In this document: positions 1 through 7,272 of the stretch, piece after piece
How positions within the stretch are numbered: position 1 is the first letter of the stretch
How the letters are laid out: each line of letters opens with the position of its first letter
From: Candidatus Acetatifactor stercoripullorum
Lineage (GTDB): Bacteria; Bacillota; Clostridia; Lachnospirales; Lachnospiraceae
Length of the DNA stretch: 59,234 bases
Direction of reading: 5' to 3'
NCBI GenBank assembly: GCA_019114005.1
Contig: DXGH01000061.1
Coordinates: forward strand, 1-59,234
Notes under the pieces: model-generated
What the model saw: the letters and a program-made list of their open reading frames with translations, nothing else
Database searches by the model: none
What the model was told of the DNA's origin: nothing
Translations under genes and position numbers: made by a program

Positions 1-512
1 AGGATAAGGTGTTTGGAAAAATGTCCTGCGCAGGCACCTTGCTTTGCTTTGATGGGAAGAGGGTGTCTCTGGAATTTGACTTGCGTTTTCCGCCAAAAAC
101 AGATATAAATGGTATGATAGAAAAGATGGAACGACAGGCGAAACCTTTTGGGTGGCGGCTTTCGGAAAGCAATGTAAAAAAGGGATATGTGCATGATCCG
201 GATACACAGGAAATGAAGATATTACTTAACGCCTATTGTCAGGTGTACGGGGAAGCAGGACAGCCCTATGTGATGGGCGGAAATACCTATGCCGGCTTTT
301 TTGAAAATGCTGTGGGATTTGGTCCGGGGATACCCAGAACACCTCTCTTTGATTTTCGTCATGAAAAGGCTCTTGAAGAGCTTAAGCTGCCTAAAGGGCA
401 CGGAGGGGGACACGCCTGCGACGAAGTACAGTCTCTTCAGGGGCTGTGCGATGCCGTCAAGGTTTATGTGATTGCGTTTTTGGCGCTTGATCAAAAAACA
501 GGAGAAAGATAA
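1..512 (+). CDS. M20-family dipeptidase (PepV-like), C-terminal part, cut by the window edge
   Basis: The reading frame is open from the first complete codon (base 3) to the TAA at 510-512, so the gene begins outside the window and only about the last 170 residues are seen. The segment around VMGGNTYAGFFENAVGFGPG matches the C-terminal part of M20 metallodipeptidases such as PepV, where a glycine-rich GGGTYAR-type motif is followed by a late metal-binding histidine; here GGGHACDEV supplies a candidate histidine. Family members hydrolyse short peptides in the cytoplasm with two zinc ions. An internal GTG at base 9 could be mistaken for a start but has no convincing ribosome binding site. The next gene begins one base after the stop, so the two are probably cotranscribed. 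The family is fairly sure; the exact substrate is not. Confidence 0.75.
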   Translation, partial: DKVFGKMSCAGTLLCFDGKRVSLEFDLRFPPKTDINGMIEKMERQAKPFGWRLSESNVKKGYVHDPDTQEMKILLNAYCQVYGEAGQPYVMGGNTYAGFFENAVGFGPGIPRTPLFDFRHEKALEELKLPKGHGGGHACDEVQSLQGLCDAVKVYVIAFLALDQKTGER

Positions 513-513
513 A

Positions 514-1779
514 ATGCTGTCAGAGAAAATAAAAGAACAAATGCTTCAGCTGCTTGAGAGGGAGCTGGTGCCTGCTATGGGCTGTACGGAGCCTATTGCC
601 CTGGCTTTTGCGGGGGCAAAGGCCAGGGAGGTGCTGGGAGAAAAGCCCGTGGAGGCGGTAGCTTACTGCAGCGGAAATATGATTAAAAATGTGCGGTGTG
701 TGACCATTCCCAATTCCGGGTGCATGGTGGGAATCGAGGCGGCAGTGACCTTGGGAGTGGAGGCGGGGGATGCCGATGCAGGCATGGAGGTTCTTGCCAA
801 GGTTACACAGGAGCAAAGAAAAGAGGTACAGGAGCTTCTGAAAAAGAATTTCTGCAGGGTGGAGCTTTTGGAAAGCTCCTATCCTCTGCATATCCGCCTG
901 GTGGTAAGAGGAGAAAGCCATGAGGCGGAGGTGGAGATCTGCTCCTCCCACACCAATATTGTGCTGTTAAAAAGGGACGGGCAGGCGCTTTTTCAGAAGG
1001 AAAAAGATGATCCTGAGGAAGCCTCGGGAGATTTTTTAAATTTAAAAAATAGCAAGGAGTTTGCGGATACGGTGCCTCTTTCTTTGGTGCAGGATATGAT
1101 AGAGAGGCAGATCCGCTATAATATGGAGATTGCAAAAGAGGGCCTTAAGGGAGAGTATGGTCTTGGAATCGGAAAGATCATTAAAGAAGCTTATCCTGAC
1201 TCCATCGGCACTAAAATGAAGGCCTGGGCAGCAGCAGCCTCCGAGGCCAGAATGGGCGGCTGCGACTTGCCTGTGATCATAAACTCCGGCAGCGGCAATC
1301 AGGGAATCGCTTCCTCTGTGCCTGTGATTGTCTATGGGGAGGAAAAGGGAGTGACAAAAGAAAAGCTGTATCGTGGGCTTGTGTTTTCCGCCCTTTTGAC
1401 CATATGGCAGAAAAGCTTTATCGGAAGGCTGTCCGCTTTCTGCGGGGCAGTGTCCGCCGCCTGCGCCAGCGGGGCGGCCATGACCTATCTGGACGGCGGC
1501 TCTCTGGAGGAAATTAAGATGACCATTTACAATACCCTGGCGGATACGCCCGGGATCATCTGTGACGGGGCAAAGGTTTCCTGCGCGGCCAAGATTGCAT
1601 CCAGCATAGACGCCGCCTATATGGCCCATAACCTGGCGGCCAGAGGGAAATCCTACCAGCCCAACACCGGAATTTTGAAGGAGGATGTGCAGGAGACGGT
1701 AAGCTGTGTGGGATACATTGGAAGAGAGGGAATGCGGCAGACGGATTTGGAAATTCTGCGACTGATGCTGGAAGCATAA
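514..1779 (+). CDS. cyuA: L-cysteine desulfidase / serine dehydratase-alpha-like protein (CyuA/YhaM, UPF0597 family)
   Basis: A 421-residue protein. The start is the ATG at 514, with GGAGA at 501-505; the frame is open further upstream but that part overlaps the preceding gene. The N-terminus contains MGCTEP (Cys24), the hallmark of the UPF0597/CyuA family, in which conserved cysteines carry an Fe-S cluster used to break cysteine into pyruvate, sulfide and ammonia. Further cysteines lie near residues 345-375 (IICDGAKVSCAAK), as expected for the cluster. The glycine-rich stretch NSGSGNQG near residue 265 is also typical. The family is close to L-serine dehydratase, so a serine or other beta-elimination substrate is possible. 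It abuts the dipeptidase gene, which fits use of peptide-derived amino acids. Confidence 0.82.
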   Translation: MLSEKIKEQMLQLLERELVPAMGCTEPIALAFAGAKAREVLGEKPVEAVAYCSGNMIKNVRCVTIPNSGCMVGIEAAVTLGVEAGDADAGMEVLAKVTQEQRKEVQELLKKNFCRVELLESSYPLHIRLVVRGESHEAEVEICSSHTNIVLLKRDGQALFQKEKDDPEEASGDFLNLKNSKEFADTVPLSLVQDMIERQIRYNMEIAKEGLKGEYGLGIGKIIKEAYPDSIGTKMKAWAAAASEARMGGCDLPVIINSGSGNQGIASSVPVIVYGEEKGVTKEKLYRGLVFSALLTIWQKSFIGRLSAFCGAVSAACASGAAMTYLDGGSLEEIKMTIYNTLADTPGIICDGAKVSCAAKIASSIDAAYMAHNLAARGKSYQPNTGILKEDVQETVSCVGYIGREGMRQTDLEILRLMLEA

Positions 1780-1795
1780 AAAGGAATTGTGTTTG

Positions 1796-1820
1796 GAGGG
1801 TGTCTATGACGCCCTCTTTT
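1796..1820 (+). terminator. Rho-independent terminator after the cysteine desulfidase gene
   Basis: GAGGGTGTC (1796-1804) and GACGCCCTC (1808-1816) form a 9-bp stem with one G:T pair and a three-base loop, followed by TTTT. It lies 17 bases past the stop codon at 1779 and separates this unit from the SbcC-type gene. Confidence 0.75.
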
Positions 1821-1823
1821 GTA

Positions 1824-1853
1824 TTGCAATGAACTTTGGACCTGACGTATAAT
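1824..1853 (+). promoter_or_regulatory. Sigma-A type promoter of the sbcC-like gene
   Basis: TTGCAA (1824-1829) and a perfect TATAAT (1848-1853) are 18 bp apart. The ATG of the next gene is at 1874 with AGGAGG just before it, so the leader is very short. The promoter directly follows the terminator of the previous gene. Confidence 0.65.
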
Positions 1854-1873
1854 GGACAAAGGAGGAAGGCGCT

Positions 1874-4528
1874 ATGAGACCAAAGAAGCTGATTTTGTCC
1901 GCCTGGGGGCCTTATAGAGGCCGGGAGGAGGTTGACTTTTCCAGATTTGAGAAAAACGGAATTTTTCTGATTACAGGGGCCACCGGAGCGGGAAAGACCA
2001 CTATATTTGATGCCATCACCTATGCGCTGTACGGCGCCTTGAGCGGAGCAGAGCGGGATAAGGAGAGAAGCAGTGTGCGAAGCGATTTCGCGGACGCAGG
2101 CACGCCTACCTTTGTGGAGCTTGTCATGGAGCATGGTGGAAAAACCTACCAGATAAGAAGAAATCCGGAATATTACAGACCCAAAAAGCGGATCAAAGCA
2201 GGCGGCGTTACGAAGCAGAAGGAGAATGCGGTGCTTGTTTTGCCGGACGGAAGGGTTATGGAAGGCGTGAGAGAAGTAAATGCAGCCCTTCTGGAGCTTT
2301 TGGTGCTGGATTACCAGCAGTTTAAAAAGATTTCCATGATCGCCCAAGGGGAGTTTGCAAAATTTTTGTCAGCCTCCCCCAGGGAAAAAACAGGAATTTT
2401 CCGGGAAATTTTCGGCACCGGAGTTTATGAGAGATTCACGCAGGAGCTGGGGATGCGTTCCAGAAGGCTGTACGGGGCCTTTATGGAGCAGAAAAGCAAG
2501 CTGGATGAAGACGTCAGTCTGCTTGCGCATTCTCTGGAAAGGGATATCTGGCCGGAGGAGACGTCAAAGGAGCTTGAGCGCCTGAGTCAGACCCAGGAGA
2601 GAAATTATGAGGTAATTAGGGAATGTCTGCAGAAAATGGAGGCTTTGGCGGGAGAAAATGCCGCTTCTGCCCAAAAAGAGTATGAGGAGGCGGAAAAAGC
2701 GCTGGAGCGGCAGACTGAGGAGATTCGCGCCAGGGAAGAGGAAAACCGCCGGATAGAGCAGCTGGAGCAGGCAAAAAAGGAGCTTTCCGGGCTGCAGGAA
2801 AGGGCTGGGGAGTTTTCGGAGAGGAAGCTAAAACTAAAAGGGGCTGCGAATGCGGCTTTTGTGGAAAGCGTTCGGGAGAAAGAAAGGCAGCTTGCGGATC
2901 AGCTTTTGCAAAACAGAGAGGAGGGGAGGGGGCAGGAGAAAGAGCTTTTGCATCTGCAAAAGGAGGCTGGGGAGCTGGAGGCAGTCCTGGGACAAGAGAT
3001 GCGGATCAGGGAGCTTTTGGAAACGGCCAGGGAAAAAGAGGAGCTTGTCCTTGCTTTAAAGCAGCTTAACGCCCAGCTTACGGATCAGCTTGCGGAATTG
3101 GAACGAGGGCAGCAGACTTACCTTGCAAAGGAGAAGGAATATTGGGAGCGGAAAAGGGAATATGAGGAGGCGGAGCAGAAAAGGCGGCTGTCGGCCATAG
3201 GGCTGGCGGCGTCCCTGCTTGAGGAAGGGAAGCCCTGCCCTGTGTGCGGCTCCGTGGTACATCCGGCTCCTGCAAAGCTTAAGGAAGGCGTTTTAGCGCA
3301 GGGAGAGCTTTCCCGGCAGAAGAAGATAATTACGGATATGGAGGCGAAGCAGAAGGAGCTTCATGGAGAGCTGGCGGGGAGAAAGAGCCGGGCAGACGAC
3401 CTGCGGCAAAGAATTAAGGAAAAGGAAGAGAAGCTTTCGGAGCGGAAGAAGGCTTTAAGTGAGGAACAAAATCAGGTCTGCCTGGAATATCTTGCCATGG
3501 AACCGGATAAGGCCGAAGCGCTTTTGAGCAGGCGATGCGGAAGGGCAAGAGAGATTAAAGGGCTTTTACAGGAGAAGGAGAGAACTTGTAAAAGACTGAA
3601 AAGTCAGGGAGAAGAGCTTATGGAAAGGCACAGGGAGGCCAGGGAAGCCTTCGAGACCGCGCTTTCAGAGTATGGCTTTTCAAATGAGGAAGAATACAGC
3701 CGCGCAAGACTTCCCATTGGGGAAAGAGAGAAGCTGGAAAGGGAGCTTGCCGACTATCAAAATAGGATGGCGGCGGCAAGGGAGCTGTACGAGCATCTAA
3801 ACAGCCAGGTGAAAAAGAAGGAAATCCAGGACCTGCAGCAGCCAAGGCAGATACAGGAGGAGCTGAGGAAGAAAAAGAGCATCGTTTTGGACAGACACAG
3901 GCTTTGGGAACAGCAGAGCGCCCTGCTTAAAAAAACCAGGGAAGTGATGGAACAAAAAAGAAGGCGTATGGAGGAGGCGGAAAAAGAATACGGCTATGTG
4001 AAGGATCTGGAGAACATGGCCTGCGGGAATAATCCAAAGAGGCTGGTGTTCGAGCAGTATGTGCTGGCCGGCTTTTTTGAGGAAATTCTAAGGGCTGCAA
4101 ATCTGCGCTTTGGGAAAATGACTTCGGGACGCTATGAGATGTCCCGGGCGGAAGAAGTGGGAGACGGAAGGATAAAGGACAATCTGGAGATTCAGGTGAT
4201 GGACTATTACACCGGAAAATTCCGTTCCGTGAGGACGCTTTCCGGCGGAGAATCCTTTAAGGCTTCTCTCTGTCTGGCCCTTGGGATGAGCGATGTGATT
4301 CAGGCCATGAACGGGGGAATCCGGGTGGATACACTTTTTGTGGATGAAGGCTTTGGGGCCCTGGACGCAGAAAGTCTTGACCAGGCCTGTGACGCCTTGC
4401 TTGGTCTGGCGGGCCAAAATTGTCTCATTGGTATTATCTCTCATGTGCCCCAGCTTAGGGAGAGAATCAGCCAGCAGCTTATTATAGATAAAACCGGCGG
4501 TGGAAGTCTGATCCGCAATGGTGTATAA
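1874..4528 (+). CDS. sbcC: SbcC-type SMC-like nuclease ATPase subunit
   Basis: An 884-residue Rad50/SbcC-like ATPase. It has the Walker A GATGAGKT at residues 35-42, long coiled coils on both sides of a zinc hook CPVC (Cys455, Cys458), the ABC signature LSGGESF and the Walker B region TLFVDEGFGALD near the C-terminus. With SbcD (Mre11) such proteins cut hairpins, palindromes and blocked DNA ends in the cytoplasm. The start is an ATG preceded by AAAGGAGGAAGG. SbcC is normally the second gene after sbcD, but here the gene upstream is a cysteine desulfidase and a promoter and terminator lie between, so no sbcD is seen nearby. The coiled coil is shorter than in E. coli SbcC. Identity as SbcC family is very likely. 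Confidence 0.9.
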   Translation: MRPKKLILSAWGPYRGREEVDFSRFEKNGIFLITGATGAGKTTIFDAITYALYGALSGAERDKERSSVRSDFADAGTPTFVELVMEHGGKTYQIRRNPEYYRPKKRIKAGGVTKQKENAVLVLPDGRVMEGVREVNAALLELLVLDYQQFKKISMIAQGEFAKFLSASPREKTGIFREIFGTGVYERFTQELGMRSRRLYGAFMEQKSKLDEDVSLLAHSLERDIWPEETSKELERLSQTQERNYEVIRECLQKMEALAGENAASAQKEYEEAEKALERQTEEIRAREEENRRIEQLEQAKKELSGLQERAGEFSERKLKLKGAANAAFVESVREKERQLADQLLQNREEGRGQEKELLHLQKEAGELEAVLGQEMRIRELLETAREKEELVLALKQLNAQLTDQLAELERGQQTYLAKEKEYWERKREYEEAEQKRRLSAIGLAASLLEEGKPCPVCGSVVHPAPAKLKEGVLAQGELSRQKKIITDMEAKQKELHGELAGRKSRADDLRQRIKEKEEKLSERKKALSEEQNQVCLEYLAMEPDKAEALLSRRCGRAREIKGLLQEKERTCKRLKSQGEELMERHREAREAFETALSEYGFSNEEEYSRARLPIGEREKLERELADYQNRMAAARELYEHLNSQVKKKEIQDLQQPRQIQEELRKKKSIVLDRHRLWEQQSALLKKTREVMEQKRRRMEEAEKEYGYVKDLENMACGNNPKRLVFEQYVLAGFFEEILRAANLRFGKMTSGRYEMSRAEEVGDGRIKDNLEIQVMDYYTGKFRSVRTLSGGESFKASLCLALGMSDVIQAMNGGIRVDTLFVDEGFGALDAESLDQACDALLGLAGQNCLIGIISHVPQLRERISQQLIIDKTGGGSLIRNGV

Positions 4529-4618
4529 TAGGAGAAGCAAACGGGAAAACCTATGGGAAAACCGTGGCAGAATTTCTACTGCGCGATTCCTACGCTGCGC
4601 TTCGGAATGGAGATGTAT

Positions 4619-6034
4619 ATGGAAAAATATGACGTGATTATTATCGGCGCAGGTCCGGGAGGGATTTTCTGCGCCTATGAGCTGAAGAGAAGAAAACCGG
4701 ATATTAAGGTGCTGATGCTGGAAAAGGGGCATTCTATCGGGCGCAGAAGCTGTCCAAAGCGCACTGCAGGGCGCTGCATGGGCTGTCACCCTTGTTCGAT
4801 TACCACAGGCTTTGCGGGGGCAGGCGCTTTTTCGGACGGCAAGCTTTCCTTATCCCCCGATGTGGGCGGCAATCTGCCGGAAATACTGGGATATGAGGAA
4901 ACCCTTAGTCTGATTCAGGAGTCTGACGGCATTTATCTTGCCTTTGGAGCAGACCCCAATGTGTACGGTGTAGATAAGGAAAAGGAAATCCGGGAAATCA
5001 GGAGAAAAGCCATTGGCGCCAATCTCAAGCTGATTGAATGTCCCATACGCCATCTGGGAACGGAAGAGGGGTACAAAATATACCAAAAGCTTGAAAGACA
5101 TCTGGAAAGCCAGGGAGTTGATATGCGCTTTGAGACCATGGTGGAACAGATTCTGATAGAAGGCCAGAGAGCGGCGGGAGTGCGCACCCAGAAAGGAGAA
5201 ATCTTTTATGGGGATGAAATTGTGGCGGCAGTGGGCAGAGAGGGAGCCGACTGGTTTAAGGAGAAGTGTAAGGAGCTGGATATTGAGACGACTCCCGGCA
5301 CTGTGGATATCGGCGTCCGGGTGGAGGTACGGGATGAAGTGATGCAGTTTTTAAACGAAAATCTGTATGAGGCAAAGCTGGTTTATTATACGCCCACCTT
5401 TGACGATAAGGTGAGAACCTTCTGCACAAACCCCTCAGGGGAAGTGGCTGCGGAGTACTATGAGGGAGGACTTGCGGTGGTAAACGGCCACGCTTACAAA
5501 TCCCAAGAGTATAAGACTCATAATACCAATTTTGCGCTGCTGGTGTCCAAGAATTTCACAAAACCCTTTAAGACGCCCATTGAGTATGGCAAGCATATTG
5601 CCCAGCTCTCCAATATGCTTTGCGGGGGCAGCATACTGGTGCAGACCTATGGTGATTTTAAGCGTGGCAGGCGGACAACAGACGAGAGGCTGTGCCGGAA
5701 TAACCTGATTCCCACCTTAAAGGATGCGGTTCCAGGAGATTTGTCCCTGGTATTTCCCCACCGTATCATGGTGGATATTGCGGAGATGATAGAGGCGCTG
5801 GATAAGGTCACCCCGGGGATTGCCAGCGATGAGACTCTGCTGTATGGAGTGGAGGTAAAATTTTATTCCAATAAGGTGGTAATCAACCAGGATTTTGAGA
5901 CCAGCGTGAAGGGGCTTCGGGCCATTGGAGACGGCGCGGGGGTTACCAGAGGCCTGCAGCAGGCATCTGCCAACGGCATCAGCGTGGCAAGAAGCATCCT
6001 GAAACGCCAGGAAGCACAAAACAGGAAGCAGTGA
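4619..6034 (+). CDS. FAD-dependent oxidoreductase (NAD(P)/FAD type, HI0933/thioredoxin-reductase-like)
   Basis: About 471 residues. The N-terminus has the dinucleotide-binding GAGPGG within a beta-alpha-beta fold, and the C-terminus ends with an FAD-binding segment (RAIGDGAGVTRGLQQASANG) typical of flavin dehydrogenases. A cysteine-rich stretch soon after the FAD motif (CPKRTAGRCMGCHPC) is notable and may hold a metal or take part in redox chemistry. The ATG at 4619 is chosen because GGAG at 4609-4612 sits six bases upstream; ATGs at 4553, 4607 and 4613 are in frame but more poorly placed. It follows the sbcC gene by 90 bases and precedes the foldase gene by seven. The substrate cannot be told from the sequence. 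Confidence 0.75.
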   Translation: MEKYDVIIIGAGPGGIFCAYELKRRKPDIKVLMLEKGHSIGRRSCPKRTAGRCMGCHPCSITTGFAGAGAFSDGKLSLSPDVGGNLPEILGYEETLSLIQESDGIYLAFGADPNVYGVDKEKEIREIRRKAIGANLKLIECPIRHLGTEEGYKIYQKLERHLESQGVDMRFETMVEQILIEGQRAAGVRTQKGEIFYGDEIVAAVGREGADWFKEKCKELDIETTPGTVDIGVRVEVRDEVMQFLNENLYEAKLVYYTPTFDDKVRTFCTNPSGEVAAEYYEGGLAVVNGHAYKSQEYKTHNTNFALLVSKNFTKPFKTPIEYGKHIAQLSNMLCGGSILVQTYGDFKRGRRTTDERLCRNNLIPTLKDAVPGDLSLVFPHRIMVDIAEMIEALDKVTPGIASDETLLYGVEVKFYSNKVVINQDFETSVKGLRAIGDGAGVTRGLQQASANGISVARSILKRQEAQNRKQ

Positions 6035-6041
6035 GAAAAGT

Positions 6042-7103
6042 ATGAAGCACAGAAAGAAAATCATGGCGGGCATTTTGGCGGCAGCTGTTTTAGCTGCAGC
6101 CCTGACGGCCTGCAATACGGGGGAGGGCGGCACAAAAGTAGTATTTACCACAGGATTTGGAAGGGACGAGGTTTTCCGCATTGGGGGGGAATCCTGCTCA
6201 AAGGCGGAGCTTATGGTATATCTTGCCAATACCCAGAACCAATATGAAGAGGTGTATGGATCACAGGTGTGGGAGATTGAGCGGGACGGCGTTACTTTGG
6301 AAGAAAATGTGAAGGAGACGGTGCTCGCCAAGCTGGCGCAGATCAAGACTATGTGTCTTTTGGCCGCTGAGAAAGGCGTGGAGCTTGACCAGGGAGAGGA
6401 GGAGAAGATCGTCCAGGCGGCGGAGAAGTATTTTGGTTCCTTGAGTGAGACGGAACAAAGGGCCCTGGAAGTGGATCTGGAGACCATAGAAAACCTCTAC
6501 AGAGAATATGCGCTGGCACAAAAGGTATATCAGGAAATTATCCGTGACATCAATCCGGAGATCAGCGACGACGAGGCCAGAACCATCACGGTACAGCATA
6601 TTTTGATCCGAACCAGCAAAACAGACAGCCAGGGGAACACGGCAGCCTATTCTCAGGAGGAAAAGCAGGCGGCCTACGAAGAGATTTCGCAGATACGCCA
6701 AATGGCTCTTGCGGAGGGACAGGATTTCGCGGAGCTGGCATCCCGGTACAGCCAGGATAGCACCATCACTTATTCCTTCGGAAAGGGAGAGATGGAGGAA
6801 GCCTTTGAAACGGCCGCCTTTGGTCTTGAGACAGGGGAGATCAGCCAGATCGTGGAAAGCAGCAGCGGCTATCATATTATTAAATGTCTGAGCACCTTCG
6901 ACAGGGAGGAAACGGACGCCAATAAGCTTAAAATTGTGGAGGAGCGGCGAAGGGAGGCCTTTGGGCAGGAGTATGATGCCTTTGTGGAAACTCTGGCCAG
7001 AAGTCTGAACGAAAAGCTGTGGGATGAGATTACTCTGATTCATGACGAGGAGGTTATTACTTCGGATTTTTTTGAGGTTTACGCCGAATATTTTCCGGAA
7101 TAG
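6042..7103 (+). CDS. Foldase-type peptidyl-prolyl isomerase lipoprotein (PrsA/SurA-like)
   Basis: A 353-residue secreted lipoprotein. It has a basic N-terminus, an alanine-rich hydrophobic stretch and a lipobox LTAC with Cys24 as the lipidated residue. A helical chaperone-like region (about 35-175) is followed by one parvulin (rotamase, PPIC) domain at about 185-285, beginning near VQHILI and ending at GYHIIK. Such proteins help secreted proteins fold outside the membrane. The gene starts seven bases after the oxidoreductase stop, so the two are likely cotranscribed. The next gene is a heat-shock chaperone with its own operator. PrsA is the best guess, but clostridial genomes often carry several similar foldases. 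Confidence 0.85.
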   Translation: MKHRKKIMAGILAAAVLAAALTACNTGEGGTKVVFTTGFGRDEVFRIGGESCSKAELMVYLANTQNQYEEVYGSQVWEIERDGVTLEENVKETVLAKLAQIKTMCLLAAEKGVELDQGEEEKIVQAAEKYFGSLSETEQRALEVDLETIENLYREYALAQKVYQEIIRDINPEISDDEARTITVQHILIRTSKTDSQGNTAAYSQEEKQAAYEEISQIRQMALAEGQDFAELASRYSQDSTITYSFGKGEMEEAFETAAFGLETGEISQIVESSSGYHIIKCLSTFDREETDANKLKIVEERRREAFGQEYDAFVETLARSLNEKLWDEITLIHDEEVITSDFFEVYAEYFPE

Positions 7104-7177
7104 CCCCTTCAGGCAGATATTTAGAAAAATTTTATATTTCCGCAAAGTCCCGGATTTAAGGGATTTTTTTGAAATTA

Positions 7178-7204
7178 TTAGCACTCGTTTTAAATGAGTG
7201 CTAA
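7178..7204 (+). promoter_or_regulatory. CIRCE operator (HrcA binding site)
   Basis: A perfect inverted repeat TTAGCACTC-N9-GAGTGCTAA, identical to the CIRCE consensus bound by the heat-shock repressor HrcA. It lies immediately upstream of the htpG promoter, so the Hsp90 gene should be derepressed on heat shock together with groE and dnaK. Confidence 0.97.
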
Positions 7205-7211
7205 TTTTTTC

Positions 7212-7240
7212 TTGACTTTTGTTTCGTGCAGAATTAAACT
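7212..7240 (+). promoter_or_regulatory. Promoter of htpG
   Basis: TTGACT (7212-7217), a 17-bp spacer and TAAACT (7235-7240) begin eight bases after the CIRCE repeat. This places CIRCE just upstream of the -35 box. The -10 box is weak (four of six bases). Confidence 0.55.
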
Positions 7241-7272
7241 TACATTTAGTAAGAGAAAAGGATGTGGTGACA

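Noticed and set aside
4595..4622. Shared start context GGAATGGAGAT before genes at 4619 and 30823
   Set aside because: Both stretches contain a ribosome site and little else in common; probably chance plus shared Shine-Dalgarno sequence.
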